DNA from: Stenotrophomonas maltophilia
Lineage (GTDB): Bacteria; Pseudomonadota; Gammaproteobacteria; Xanthomonadales; Xanthomonadaceae
DNA length: 64,000 bases
NCBI RefSeq assembly: GCF_002799155.1
Contig: NZ_NERD01000002.1
Coordinates: forward strand, 4,016,501 to 4,080,500
Reading direction: 5' to 3'
How positions within the stretch are numbered: position 1 is the stretch's first letter; each line of letters begins with the position of its first letter. The position numbers were made by a program, and so were the translations under genes. The notes below the pieces were generated by a model. It saw only the letters and a program-made list of their open reading frames with translations, did not search any database and was not told where the DNA came from. Below, piece by piece: positions 23,528 to 32,350 of this stretch.

Positions 23528-25930
23528 TTACTGGCAGGCCTCGCAGGCTTCCGGGTTTTCCAGCGAGCAGGCGATGGCTTCGTCCGGGCTGAACACCTTG
23601 GCCGGGGCCGCGCTGCTCACCGTGGTCTTGGCGATCTTGGTGGCCGGACGCGAACGCAGGTAGTAGGTGGTCTTGATGCCCTGCTTCCAGGCGTACATGT
23701 ACATGGAAGACATCGCGCCGATGTTCGGGCTTTCCATGAACAGGTTGAGCGAGGCCGACTGGTCGATGAAGGCACCACGCTCGGCGGCCATGTCGATCAG
23801 CGAACGCATCGGCAGTTCCCACGCGGTGCGGTAGACCTCGCGCAGCGTTTCCGGAATCTGTGCCACGCCCGCGATGGAGCCTTCGGCCAGCTTGATGGCA
23901 TCGCGCATTTCCGGCGTCCACAGGCCCAGCTTCTTCAGCTCGTTCACCAGGTAGCGGTTGACCTGCAGGAAATCACCGGACAGGGTCTCGCGCTTGAACA
24001 GGTTGGACACCTGCGGCTCGACGCACTCGTAGCAGCCGGCGATCGAGGCGATGGTCGCGGTCGGCGCGATCGCGATCATCAGCGAGTTGCGCAGGCCGTG
24101 TTCCTTGATGCGGGCGCGCAGGGCATCCCAGCGTGCGGTGTCTTCCGGCACCACGTTCCAGGCGTCGAACTGCAGTTCGCCACCGGCGGCACGGGTGTCG
24201 TTGAACGACGGGTGCTTGCCACGTTCCTGGGCCAGCTCGCAGGAGGTTTCCAGCGCGTGGAAGTAGATCGCCTCGGCAATCTTCTTCGACAGGGCACGGG
24301 CTTCGGCGCTGTCGAACGGCAGGCGCTTGCGGAAGAACACGTCCTGCAGGCCCATGCAGCCCAGGCCGACCGGACGCCAGCGCAGGTTGGCGCGGCGGGC
24401 GGTTTCGATCGGGTAGAAGTTCAGGTCGATGACGCGGTCGAGCTGGCGCACGGCCAGGCGCACGGTCTCGGCCAGCTTCTCGAAGTCGAACTCGTTGTGC
24501 TCGTCGAAGTGATTGCCCAGGTTGATCGAACCCAGGTTGCACACCGCGGTTTCATCGTTGGAGGTGACTTCCAGGATTTCCGTGCACAGGTTGGACAGGT
24601 GGATCACGTTGCCCGGACGCAGGGTCTGGTTGCTGGCGCGGTTGCACTTGTCCTTGAAGGTCATCCAGCCGTTGCCGGTCTCGGCCAGCGTGCGCATCAT
24701 GCGGGCGTACAGCTTGCGCGCGGAGATGGTGCGGTTGGCCTTGCCCTGGGCTTCGGCCTGCAGGTAGGCCTGCTCGAAGGCTTCACCGAACAGGTCGGTG
24801 AACTCCGGCACGACGCGCGGATCGAACAGCGACCATTCCTGGTCGGCCTCGACGCGCTTCATGAACAGGTCCGGCACCCAGTTGGCCAGGTTCAGGTTGT
24901 GCGCACGGCGGGCTTCGTCACCGGTGTTGTCACGCAGCTCGAGGAAGTCCTCGACGTCGGCGTGCCAGGTTTCCAGGTAGACGCAGGCCGCGCCCTTGCG
25001 CTTGCCACCCTGGTTCACCGCGGCGACCGACGAATCCATGGTCTTCAGCCACGGCACGATGCCGTTGGAGTGGCCGTTGGTCGACTTGATCAGCGAACCA
25101 CGCGAACGCACGCGGGTGTAGCTGACGCCGATGCCGCCGGAGAACTTCGACAGCTGGGCGATGTCGCCGTACTTGGAATAGATCGACTCCAGCGAGTCCT
25201 GCGGCGAGTCCAGCAGGAAGCACGAGGACAGCTGCTCGTGGGTGGTGCCGGAATTGAACAGGGTCGGGCTGGACGGCAGGTAGTCCAGATTGCCCATGCG
25301 CTTGTACAGCGCCAGGGCTTCCGGCACGTCCTCGCTCAGCGCGCTGGCGATGCGCAGGAAGAACTGCTGCGGGGTCTCGATCACCTTGCGGGTGTGCGGA
25401 TGGCGCAGCAGGTAACGGTCGTACAGGGTACGCAGGCCGAAGTAATCGAAGTTCAGGTCCAGCGACATGTCGATCGCATCGTTGAGCTTGCGTGCATTGG
25501 TCTGCACGAAGTTCAGCAGGCGGTCGTTGATCAGGCCGACTTCATGGCCACGGCTGACCGACTGCGAGAAGGCGTAGATTTCCTGGCCCGAGACTTCCTT
25601 GGCGATGTAGTTGGCCAGCAGGCGCGCAGCAAGGCGGCCATATTCGGGCTCTTCACCGATCAGCAGGGCGGCGGTGCGGATGGACAGTTCATCCAGCTCG
25701 CGGGTGGTGGCGCCGTTGTACAGGCCGGAAATGGTACGGGTGGCCACGCGCATCGGATCGACGGCGTGCAGGCCTTCGGAGGAACGCTGCACCGCACGCA
25801 CGATCTTGTTCAGGTCCACCAGTTCGGTGGTCCCATTGCGCTTGGTCACACTCATCGCGTTGGCCGTCGGCGGCGACGTCAACAGGAATTCGCTTTCCTT
25901 CTCGATGGTGGCGCTGGATTCGGTGCTCAC
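23528..25930 (-). CDS. nrdA: Class Ia ribonucleotide reductase large (alpha) subunit
   Basis: An 800-residue R1 protein. An ATP-cone (S-V-T-K-R-N-G-T-T-E-L-V-D) occupies roughly residues 26-115, then the catalytic barrel with the substrate-site Cys in S-S-C-F-L-L, the radical-site segment N-L-C-T-E-I and P-T-A-T-I-A-S-I. The tail ends C-E-A-C-Q, the C-x-x-C that is re-reduced by thioredoxin or glutaredoxin. I use the GTG at 25928-25930, preceded by AGAGGA; the frame stays open upstream but has no better start. Upstream lies a probable NrdR box. Confidence 0.94.
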   Translation of the reverse strand: MSTESSATIEKESEFLLTSPPTANAMSVTKRNGTTELVDLNKIVRAVQRSSEGLHAVDPMRVATRTISGLYNGATTRELDELSIRTAALLIGEEPEYGRLAARLLANYIAKEVSGQEIYAFSQSVSRGHEVGLINDRLLNFVQTNARKLNDAIDMSLDLNFDYFGLRTLYDRYLLRHPHTRKVIETPQQFFLRIASALSEDVPEALALYKRMGNLDYLPSSPTLFNSGTTHEQLSSCFLLDSPQDSLESIYSKYGDIAQLSKFSGGIGVSYTRVRSRGSLIKSTNGHSNGIVPWLKTMDSSVAAVNQGGKRKGAACVYLETWHADVEDFLELRDNTGDEARRAHNLNLANWVPDLFMKRVEADQEWSLFDPRVVPEFTDLFGEAFEQAYLQAEAQGKANRTISARKLYARMMRTLAETGNGWMTFKDKCNRASNQTLRPGNVIHLSNLCTEILEVTSNDETAVCNLGSINLGNHFDEHNEFDFEKLAETVRLAVRQLDRVIDLNFYPIETARRANLRWRPVGLGCMGLQDVFFRKRLPFDSAEARALSKKIAEAIYFHALETSCELAQERGKHPSFNDTRAAGGELQFDAWNVVPEDTARWDALRARIKEHGLRNSLMIAIAPTATIASIAGCYECVEPQVSNLFKRETLSGDFLQVNRYLVNELKKLGLWTPEMRDAIKLAEGSIAGVAQIPETLREVYRTAWELPMRSLIDMAAERGAFIDQSASLNLFMESPNIGAMSSMYMYAWKQGIKTTYYLRSRPATKIAKTTVSSAAPAKVFSPDEAIACSLENPEACEACQ

Positions 25931-26079
25931 GGCGTGTGTCCTCTTGGCGTGATTGGGGGTGCTCGATGCATCGGGTGACGCAGCCCGGGACATGACAGCC
26001 CAGGATGGCAGGACGGCGTCGCAGGGGGTGAGACCCTGCGCCTGCCACTGCCGTTGACGATCGCGGATGGGTACCCCGG

Positions 26080-26103
26080 GCAACCCCCTGCAATTGGGGT
26101 TGC
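26080..26103. promoter_or_regulatory. Perfect hairpin in the nrdA upstream region
   Basis: GCAACCCC-N8-GGGGTTGC in the 601-bp gap between nrdA and zapE. It lies 150 bp upstream of nrdA, in its likely leader or promoter. Function not known. Confidence 0.4.
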
Positions 26104-26115
26104 TGCGACCGACAG

Positions 26116-26165
26116 CCACAAGATAGTGGGGGTAATGGGGTCCGTCAACGCCAAATGTAGTGAAA
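26116..26165 (-). promoter_or_regulatory. Probable NrdR box (and a weaker second copy) upstream of nrdA
   Basis: CCCACTATCTTGTGG (minus strand, 26130-26116) matches the NrdR box consensus ACACTATATCTTGTGT in its CACTATcTTGTG core. A poorer match, TTTCACTACATTTGG (26165-26151), lies about 34 bp away; tandem boxes are the rule for NrdR, though usually at 31-32 bp. NrdR represses ribonucleotide reductase genes when dATP is high. Confidence 0.55.
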
Positions 26166-26531
26166 TTCGGCAATCCCTTGCGCCGCAAGGATCGTGCCAT
26201 CAGCGCCTGGATCAGACGCTTCAGACCTGCCGGAACGGGCTGCGCAGTCAAGCCCGAAAGCGTCATTGCGGTGGCACAACGCGCCACAGAAACGGAACAA
26301 TGACAGCTTCACATGACAGTGATGAAACTGGCTAGGGACAACCCTGTGGATAGGTAGTGGGCAGCCGGTGGGAATCCGGTGGATGCAGGGATCAGCAGCC
26401 GGGCAGCGACTCGAGGCTGCATGTGTCGGCCGGGCCGGAGGAGCGGCCACAGGGAAACGCCGTCGCGCCCCCCCCGATCACTGCGCGACCGATGCCGGCC
26501 GCTGGCCGGCAATGCACCCCCACAGAGTCGC
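26166..26531. other. Intergenic region upstream of nrdA, without genes
   Basis: No credible coding frame, riboswitch or tandem repeat was found here. It holds a lower-GC stretch (ACAGAAACGGAACAATGACAG, about 26287-26307) that may contain the nrdA promoter, and at its end the REP palindrome at 26493-26511. Confidence 0.5.
26493..26511. repeat. REP palindrome TGCCGGCC-GCT-GGCCGGCA
   Basis: Perfect 8-bp arms, 21 bp after the zapE stop (minus strand). Same core as the copies at 854 and 42713. Confidence 0.8.
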
Positions 26532-27632
26532 TCACGCCCGGTGCGGGGTACCCAGGTATTCGGCGCTCTGCATTTCGATCAGGCGCGAGGCGGTGCGCTC
26601 GAACGCACCCTGCAGGCGGGTGCCGGTATACAGCTCGATCGGCGAGGTACTGGCGGTGCAGACCAGGTTGACGTGGCGGTCGTACAGTTCATCGATCAGG
26701 TTGACGAAGCGGCGCGCGGCATCTTCGTTCAGGCGATCGAAGGCGGGGATGCCGCCCAACAGCACCGTGTTGAACTCGTGCGCGATCTCGATGTAGTCCG
26801 AAGGGCCGCGCGGGCCTTCGCACAGCGCAGCGAAATCGAACCAGGCGATGCTCTTGCCACGGCCGCGCACCGGGATCTTGCGGCCCTCGATCTCGATGTT
26901 GCCGGGCTTGGCCGGCTGGCCGCCACTCAGTTCGTTCCAGCGCGTGGCCAGCCAGTCATCGCTGTCAGCGGCCAGCGGCGCGCGGTACACCGGCGAGCGG
27001 GTCAGCGCGCGCATGCGGTAATCCTCGGTGCCCTCGGCGTACAGCTCGACGCAGAAGCGCTGCAGCAGGCCGATGGCCGGTAGGAAGCTCTCGCGCTGCA
27101 GGCCGTTGAGGTACAGGTTCTCCACCGCCGTGTTGGAGGTGGTGACCAGAGTCACGCCTTCGGCAAACAGGCGCTCCAGCAGCCGTGCCAGCAGCATCGC
27201 ATCGCCGATGTCGGTGACGAAGAATTCGTCCAGCACCAGCACGCGCAGGTTGCTGCGCCATTCCTGGGCGATCTTCGCCAGCGGGTCGCTCTGCCCCTGG
27301 TGCTCGCGCAGGCGCTCGTGGACGCTGCGCATGAAACGGTGGAAATGGGTGCGGTACTTCTGCTTGATCGGCAGGCCGTCGTAGAACAGGTCGACCAGGA
27401 AGGTCTTGCCACGGCCGACGCCGCCCCAGAAGTACAGGCCCTTGACCGGCTCGGGCTTCTTCCAGAACGAGGACAGGCGGTCCAGCCAGCCGTCTTCGGC
27501 GCTGTCGACCAGGCCCAGGTGGATGCGGTCCAGCTCGGCCAGCGCGGCGTGCTGGGCCGGGTCGTTCTGCCAGTCACCACGGGCAACCCCTTCCGCGTAC
27601 CGCTGCGACGGGGTCAACTCGGTTGCACTCAT
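26532..27632 (-). CDS. zapE: Cell division protein ZapE (AFG1-like ATPase)
   Basis: A 366-residue AAA-type ATPase of the AFG1/ZapE family. The Walker A is G-G-V-G-R-G-K-T-F (near 69-77), Walker B L-V-L-D-E-F-F-V-T-D (near 131-140), and T-S-N-T-A carries the sensor. ZapE associates with the Z-ring in gammaproteobacteria and is linked to division under stress. It overlaps the upstream hydrolase gene by 4 bp (ATGA), so the two form an operon. Confidence 0.92.
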   Translation of the reverse strand: MSATELTPSQRYAEGVARGDWQNDPAQHAALAELDRIHLGLVDSAEDGWLDRLSSFWKKPEPVKGLYFWGGVGRGKTFLVDLFYDGLPIKQKYRTHFHRFMRSVHERLREHQGQSDPLAKIAQEWRSNLRVLVLDEFFVTDIGDAMLLARLLERLFAEGVTLVTTSNTAVENLYLNGLQRESFLPAIGLLQRFCVELYAEGTEDYRMRALTRSPVYRAPLAADSDDWLATRWNELSGGQPAKPGNIEIEGRKIPVRGRGKSIAWFDFAALCEGPRGPSDYIEIAHEFNTVLLGGIPAFDRLNEDAARRFVNLIDELYDRHVNLVCTASTSPIELYTGTRLQGAFERTASRLIEMQSAEYLGTPHRA

Positions 27633-28300
27633 GCCGCCGCGCCCAGCCAGTGCTTGACGCCGTGGGTCAGCGCGCCGCGCAGGTCGATCAGCTTGCGGTG
27701 GAAGAAGTGGCTGGTCTCGGGCATGCGCACCAGCTCATGCGGGACGTCCAGCGTGTCCAGCCACTGATAGACGGCCTGCGGGTCGACGATCTCGTCCTGC
27801 TCGCCCTGGATCACCAGCCAGCGGGGCGGCGGCGCGATGCCATCGAAATCCCAGCGGCCGGCCGGCGGCGCGATCGAGATCAGCGCTTCCGGCTGCAGCG
27901 CGGCAGCGGCCTTCAGCGAAACGAACGAGCCGAAGCTGAAGCCGGCCAGCCACAGGCGGTCATCGGGGCGCTGGCCGCGCACCCAGGCGGCGACGGCCTT
28001 CAGGTCATCCTGCTCGCCCACGCCGTGGTCGAACTCACCGGCCGAACCGCCGACGCTGCGGAAGTTGAAGCGCACCGTGGTGATGCCCAGCTCGCGTAGG
28101 GTGGTAGCGGTCATGGTGACCACCTTGTTGTGCAGGGTGCCGCCCTCGGTGGACAGCGGATGGCAGACGATGGCCACGATCGGTTGCGCCGGCACATCGG
28201 CCTTGGGCAGGTCGACAACCACTTCCAGCGGACCGGCCGGGCCGTCCAGTTCAAGGCAGGCAGTTTCGCCGGGGGCGACGGGGAACGAGGGCTTGTGCAT
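27629..28300 (-). CDS. Alpha/beta hydrolase of the small dienelactone-hydrolase-like type
   Basis: A 223-residue protein. The nucleophile elbow is G-F-S-F-G-S (near 119-124), the acid in G-E-Q-D-E-I-V-D and the His in E-T-S-H-F-F-H. It has the H-P-L-S-T-E-G-G-T-L-H-N-K-V signature of the family sometimes annotated as CocE/NonD-like alpha/beta hydrolases (YfbR-neighbour type). Substrate unknown. Start at 28298-28300; zapE overlaps its stop. Confidence 0.8.
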   Translation of the reverse strand: MHKPSFPVAPGETACLELDGPAGPLEVVVDLPKADVPAQPIVAIVCHPLSTEGGTLHNKVVTMTATTLRELGITTVRFNFRSVGGSAGEFDHGVGEQDDLKAVAAWVRGQRPDDRLWLAGFSFGSFVSLKAAAALQPEALISIAPPAGRWDFDGIAPPPRWLVIQGEQDEIVDPQAVYQWLDTLDVPHELVRMPETSHFFHRKLIDLRGALTHGVKHWLGAAA

Positions 28301-28343
28301 GGCACCATGATACCGTCCCCCGCCCCTGCCCTGTGCCCGCCCC

Positions 28344-29201
28344 ATGCTTTACCTGTCCCTGGCCGTGATCTGCAGCGTGCTGGTCTCGGTGTTGTTGAAG
28401 GTGGCCGCGCGCCGCCCGCTGGATGTTGCGCAGATGGTCACCTGGAACTATCTGGTGGCGGCAATGCTCACCGCCGTGGTGCTGCAGCCGCCGCTGGATG
28501 CGCTGCGCGCACCACACGCGCCATGGCTGTCACTGCTGGCGCTGGCGGTGGTGCTGCCGTCGATCTTCCTGGTGCTGGGCCGCGCGGTGGCGGTGGCCGG
28601 CATCGTCCGCAGCGACGTGGCGCAGCGGCTCTCGCTGCTGCTGTCATTGGCTGCTGCGTTCCTGTTCTTCGGCCAGACCGCGACGCCGTGGAAGCTGGCC
28701 GGTCTCGGCCTGGGCCTGCTGGCAATGGTGGCGATCAGCCTGCGCCCGCGCGGACCGGCGGTGGCGTCCTCACCCGGTGGCTGGGGTTGGCTGCTGGGCG
28801 TATGGGCCGGGTTCGCAGTGGTGGATGTGCTGCTCAAGCAGGTGGCGCTCTCCGGCACGCCCTCGATGGCAGCGGTGCTGGCCAGCTTCAGCGTGGCCTT
28901 CGTGCTGATGCTGGTGCTGCAGCTGTGGCGGCACACCAGTGGCCGCAGCCGACTGGCCTGGCGCAACCTCGGGGCCGGCGCGCTGCTGGGCCTGCTCAAC
29001 GGCGGCAACATTCTTTTCTATGTACATGCGCACCAGGCGATGCCGGAGAGCCCGGCCACCGTGTTCGCCGGCATGAACATCGGCGTGGTGGTGCTGGGCG
29101 CGCTGGTGGGCGTGTTTGCCTTCGGCGAGGCCACCAACCGGTGGAACCGCGCCGGGCTGGCGCTGGCAGTGCTGGCGATCGGGTTGATCGCCTGGGGGTA
29201 A
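28344..29201 (+). CDS. DMT/EamA-family transporter
   Basis: A 285-residue inner-membrane protein with about ten hydrophobic helices in two EamA-like halves (the second begins near residue 148, W-G-W-L-L-G-V-W-A-G-F). Drug/metabolite transporters of this type export small metabolites; nothing here shows the substrate. It diverges from the hydrolase/zapE operon across 43 bp and is followed by a GGGGTC hairpin. Confidence 0.82.
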   Translation: MLYLSLAVICSVLVSVLLKVAARRPLDVAQMVTWNYLVAAMLTAVVLQPPLDALRAPHAPWLSLLALAVVLPSIFLVLGRAVAVAGIVRSDVAQRLSLLLSLAAAFLFFGQTATPWKLAGLGLGLLAMVAISLRPRGPAVASSPGGWGWLLGVWAGFAVVDVLLKQVALSGTPSMAAVLASFSVAFVLMLVLQLWRHTSGRSRLAWRNLGAGALLGLLNGGNILFYVHAHQAMPESPATVFAGMNIGVVVLGALVGVFAFGEATNRWNRAGLALAVLAIGLIAWG

Positions 29202-29210
29202 ACGGTACCC

Positions 29211-29249
29211 GGGGTCGGATCCCATTCCTACGGAATGGGCTCTGACCCC
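29211..29249. repeat. GGGGTC-bounded hairpin, copy 4
   Basis: GGGGTCGGATCCCATTCC, a TAC loop, then GGAATGGGCTCTGACCCC. It lies between two convergent genes (DMT transporter and nuclease). Confidence 0.85.
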
Positions 29250-29275
29250 TACGTTTCAGACCCCGGCGCTGGACG

Positions 29276-30721
29276 TTATTTATCGAAGCCCAGCAGCAGC
29301 GGGTCGTGGTCGGAGCTGCGCCACGGGCCCTGCACGTTGCGGCCCTGGTAGCCGCTGGCGTCCTGCTCGTCGGCGTTGCTGTGCCATTCGGCAGCACCGC
29401 GCAGGCGCTGGGCCATGCCCGGGTTCAGCAGCGCGTGGTCGAGGCGGCCGGTGTAGCCGTTGTAGACGTAGCTGTAGGGATGCTCGACCTTGGCGACCTT
29501 GAACGCGTCCTGCCAGCCCAGGTCATGCAGCGTGCGGATCGGGTCTTCCATCGCGTAGGCGTTGAAATCACCCAGCAGCACCGCGTCCTGGGCACCGGTA
29601 CCGGTCGGATCGGTCTGCAGCCAGGCGTGCAGCTGCTGCGCCGAAGTCACCCGGGTAGCGTTCCAGCAGCCCTGGTTGTCGTTGCGGTCGGCATCGGCAC
29701 CGCTCGCGTCGCGGCAGCCTTTCGACTTGAAGTGGTTGGCGACCACCACGAACGGCGCGCCGTGCTTGCCCTGGAAGGCCTGCGCCAGCGGTACGCGGCT
29801 GTGCTCGACGAACGGGCCGCCGGTCAGCGTGGCCGGCTGGCCGACCGGCTGCAGGCGCGTGCTGCGGTAGATGATGCCGACCCGGATGGGATTGTCGCCG
29901 GGGCCGGTGCCCGCGTCGACGAAGCGCCAGTCACCCTGCGCGCCGCGATCGCGGTTGAGCGCATCGACCAGTTCGGCGATGGCCGACTGCGGGCCGTAGC
30001 CGTCGTTCTCCAGCTCCATCAGCGCGGCGACATCGGCGCCCAGCGCGTTGACCGTGGTGACCAGCTTGGCCACCTGCGCCTTGTGCTCGTCCAGCGTGCG
30101 CGCGCCGCGCAGGGTCGGGAAGCCACCGCCCTGGCCATCACCGTTGAAGAAGTTCTCCAGGTTGAAGGCCGCCACGTGCAGGCTGCCCGGCACCGTCGGC
30201 ACCGCCGGACGCTTCAGCTCCGGCAGCTTCAGCGCGCCTTCGACCTGCAGGCGCGGACGGCCCTGCGGATCCACGCGCACGATGCCCTCCACGTTGCGCA
30301 GCTGCATGCCGGTGCGCAGCACCGGGTTGCCCGGCAGGTAGGCCACGCTGGCCGGGTCGCGGGCATCGCTGCCATCGTCCAGCACCAGGCGGCGGCGCTG
30401 GTTGTCGGCCATCACCTGCTCGTAGCCGGCGGTGCCCGGCGCGGCCACTTCGGTCGGCTGCCAGAGGCGGCCATCGAAGGCCACGGTGAGCTGGCCGAAG
30501 CGCTCCAGGCCATCGGTACCGGCCAGGGTGAGCGGCGCGGCGATGCGCACGCGCTGTCCATCCAGCGCGCGCCAGTCAGCCGGCGCGGCGGTCAGCACCA
30601 CGGTGGCGCTGCTGCGTGCGGCGGAGGGCGACGCGACCGGTGCGGCCTGCGGCTGGGCTTGGGCGAAGGCGCCGGCCGGCAGCAGCAGGGACAGGGCAAG
30701 GGCGAGGGAGCGGCGGCGCAT
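29276..30721 (-). CDS. Secreted endonuclease/exonuclease/phosphatase-family nuclease
   Basis: A 481-residue protein with a signal peptide (M-R-R-R-S-L-A-L-A-L-S-L-L-L-P-A-G-A-F-A). Residues about 25-165 form an OB-like N-terminal part; then the EEP catalytic domain begins with F-N-L-E-N-F-F and continues with L-M-E-L-E-N-D-G, N-H-F-K-S-K-G, L-L-G-D-F-N-A-Y and S-S-D-H-D-P-L-L, the set of acidic and His residues of DNase I-type enzymes. This resembles extracellular nucleases such as Shewanella ExeM and Vibrio Xds, which digest extracellular DNA. Shorter start at 30721 used; an earlier Met exists at 30751. Confidence 0.88.
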   Translation of the reverse strand: MRRRSLALALSLLLPAGAFAQAQPQAAPVASPSAARSSATVVLTAAPADWRALDGQRVRIAAPLTLAGTDGLERFGQLTVAFDGRLWQPTEVAAPGTAGYEQVMADNQRRRLVLDDGSDARDPASVAYLPGNPVLRTGMQLRNVEGIVRVDPQGRPRLQVEGALKLPELKRPAVPTVPGSLHVAAFNLENFFNGDGQGGGFPTLRGARTLDEHKAQVAKLVTTVNALGADVAALMELENDGYGPQSAIAELVDALNRDRGAQGDWRFVDAGTGPGDNPIRVGIIYRSTRLQPVGQPATLTGGPFVEHSRVPLAQAFQGKHGAPFVVVANHFKSKGCRDASGADADRNDNQGCWNATRVTSAQQLHAWLQTDPTGTGAQDAVLLGDFNAYAMEDPIRTLHDLGWQDAFKVAKVEHPYSYVYNGYTGRLDHALLNPGMAQRLRGAAEWHSNADEQDASGYQGRNVQGPWRSSDHDPLLLGFDK

Positions 30722-30773
30722 CGACGGGCGATTCCTTGGAAGAGGGCGCACAGACTAACCCTGAAATGCGAAA

Positions 30774-30852
30774 CCCCGCCTGCGCAGCGGGGTCATGTGG
30801 GCGATTAGGCCTTGGTGGGCAAAGCCGGGGTAGTGCCGCCCGCTGGCCGGCA
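30774..30852. terminator. Hairpin CCCCGC-N7-GCGGGG and a GTAG REP copy
   Basis: CCCCGC (30774-30779) pairs with GCGGGG (30787-30792); on the minus strand it is followed by TTTCG, so it may end the cytochrome c transcript. A GTAG-type REP with one mismatch (TGCCGCCC-GCT-GGCCGGCA) lies at 30834-30852. Confidence 0.5.
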
Positions 30853-30859
30853 CCACCGG

Positions 30860-31378
30860 CTATTTCAGGTTGCCCAGCATCCAGTCCACGGTGGCGTGGA
30901 TCTGCTCCTCGGTCAGTGCCGGGTTGCCACCCTTGGGCGGCATGATGCCGCCGTCGGGGCCGGTATAGCCCTCGATGGCGTGCTTGTAGAGGGTGTCCTT
31001 GCCCTGTGCGATGCGCTTGTCCCAGTGCGAATGGTCCAGCGTCGGTGCCATGCCCACGCCGGTGGTGTGACAGGCGGTGCACAGGTTGTCGAAGATCACC
31101 TTGCCATCCTTGGTGCCGCCGTAGGCCACCTGCGAGGCGGCCTTGGCCAGCGCAGCGGCCTTGGCGGCGGCCTGCGCGGCGGCGCCGGTGCTGCCGGCAT
31201 AGACCGCGCCGGTGGGCGAGATGCGCTGTTCGGTGCGCTTGGCCGCGGTCGGCGACACCTCGGGCGGAATCCGGGTGTGGATGTAGGCGGCAAGGAGGAT
31301 GAGGCCGAGGGTGATGGTCGCCAGCAGCGCGATCACCATGGAGAAGCGTTTCAGGAACTCCAGATCGTAATTCCGCAC
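30860..31378 (-). CDS. Membrane-anchored c-type cytochrome (cytochrome c5 family)
   Basis: A 172-residue protein with one N-terminal transmembrane anchor (M-V-I-A-L-L-A-T-I-T-L-G-L-I-L-L-A-A near 14-31), an Ala-rich linker, then a single heme site C-T-A-C-H (near 100-104) with the probable axial Met in G-G-I-M-P-P-K-G-G. This is the cytochrome c5 (CycB-like) pattern, a periplasmic electron carrier for respiratory oxidases. No partner genes are adjacent. Confidence 0.9.
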   Translation of the reverse strand: MRNYDLEFLKRFSMVIALLATITLGLILLAAYIHTRIPPEVSPTAAKRTEQRISPTGAVYAGSTGAAAQAAAKAAALAKAASQVAYGGTKDGKVIFDNLCTACHTTGVGMAPTLDHSHWDKRIAQGKDTLYKHAIEGYTGPDGGIMPPKGGNPALTEEQIHATVDWMLGNLK

Positions 31379-31505
31379 TCTTCGTTACCCCTGGCTGATA
31401 GTCGTTGGACCACGGCTGAGCGACTGCGTGATGGACCGAGTATAGAACGCGCTTTGCGTGCGACAACAGGCGTCACTGCTGGTGCGGCGCAACATTGCGG
31501 GGAAT

Positions 31506-31545
31506 GGGGTCAGCGCCCTTTTGCGATGCAAAGGGATCTGACCCC
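31506..31545. repeat. GGGGTC-bounded hairpin, copy 5
   Basis: GGGGTCAGCGCCCTTTTGC against GCAAAGGGATCTGACCCC. It lies in the gap between the cytochrome gene start and the TetR gene end, with a REP palindrome next to it. Confidence 0.8.
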
Positions 31546-31554
31546 AGCAACAGA

Positions 31555-31573
31555 AGCCGGCCAGCGGCCGGCT
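31555..31573. repeat. REP palindrome AGCCGGCC-AGC-GGCCGGCT
   Basis: Perfect 8-bp arms followed by CTACC (GGTAG on the minus strand). It reaches to the base before the stop of the TetR gene. Confidence 0.8.
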
Positions 31574-32191
31574 CTACCGGACTACCGGGGCGCCGATCGC
31601 GCGCAGGCAGAAGCTGCAGATCGCATCCACCAGCGCGTCTTCGTCGCGGTGCGCTTCGCGGCTCGGCGCGGTCGGGCCGACCATCGCCTCGGTGAAGGCA
31701 CCGACCAGGCAGGCAGCGGCCACATGTGCGTCCTGCACCGGCAGCTCACCGGCCGCCACGCCCTCTTCCACCAGCCGTAGGAACACATCGCCGAATGCGC
31801 GGCGACCGCGCATGCGCTCGGCTTCCACGTCCGGGTCGACCGGTTCGACGATGAAGGCGTGCGCCAGCCCCGGCCCGGCCAGGGCGCGGCGGACGAAGGC
31901 GGTGATCGCCAGCCGCAGGCGCTCGCTGGCCGCCTCCGGGCCACTGGCGATGCGCTCCATGATCGCGACCTCGTGGGCCACGGCGGCGTTGAGCACCTCC
32001 ACGAACAGTTCGGCCTTGGACGGGAAGTGGCGATAGATCAGGCCGGTGGACACCCCCGCCTGGGTCGCCACCGCGGTCACCGGGGCGTTGCGCCAGCCGC
32101 CGGTGGCGACCAGCTCGCGGGTGGCCAGCAGGATCCGTTCACGGGCGCCCGCCAGGCGTTCTTCCATCAATGCAGAGCGTTTATAGGCCAT
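31574..32191 (-). CDS. TetR-family regulator, probably of the leucine/isovalerate genes
   Basis: A 205-residue TetR protein. The HTH is within residues 15-60 ([24 protein letters not shown]), and the rest is the ligand-binding helical domain. It diverges from isovaleryl-CoA dehydrogenase; TetR regulators (LiuQ type) are known for such genes in some betaproteobacteria, so control of the adjacent cluster is a fair inference. A short AT-rich palindrome lies between the two genes. Confidence 0.88.
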   Translation of the reverse strand: MAYKRSALMEERLAGARERILLATRELVATGGWRNAPVTAVATQAGVSTGLIYRHFPSKAELFVEVLNAAVAHEVAIMERIASGPEAASERLRLAITAFVRRALAGPGLAHAFIVEPVDPDVEAERMRGRRAFGDVFLRLVEEGVAAGELPVQDAHVAAACLVGAFTEAMVGPTAPSREAHRDEDALVDAICSFCLRAIGAPVVR

Positions 32192-32205
32192 GTTCTGATT
32201 CTAGT

Positions 32206-32227
32206 TTCAATTTTTGAATTCGTATTC
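32206..32227. promoter_or_regulatory. AT-rich inverted repeats between TetR gene and ivd
   Basis: TTCAA-TTT-TTGAA (32206-32218) overlaps GAAT-TCGT-ATTC (32216-32227). This is by far the most AT-rich stretch nearby and lies 15 bp upstream of the TetR start and about 125 bp upstream of ivd, as expected of a shared operator. The true half-site is not known. Confidence 0.45.
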
Positions 32228-32350
32228 ACTTCTTATCCGAACCCCGCTACGCTGGGGCCATCGCCCGTGTGGGTGGCGGTCCTGTACACCGCCGCCCGCT
32301 CCCCCGCCGGGTGCGTCCATTTCCTGCCATCCCGCCGTGGAGCCACCACA

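Noticed and set aside
22523..25978. Very long plus-strand open frame (about 1150 codons) opposite nrdA and nrdB
   Set aside because: It is the mirror of two conserved genes in GC-rich DNA; its translation is His/Arg/Gln-rich low-complexity text without family motifs. Similar long mirrors at 4828-6531, 19037-21346 and 38833-41223 were rejected for the same reason.
25931..26287. Upstream extension of nrdA
   Set aside because: The frame is open, but the GTG at 25928-25930 has a ribosome-binding site, the extension lacks family similarity and it would cover the NrdR box.
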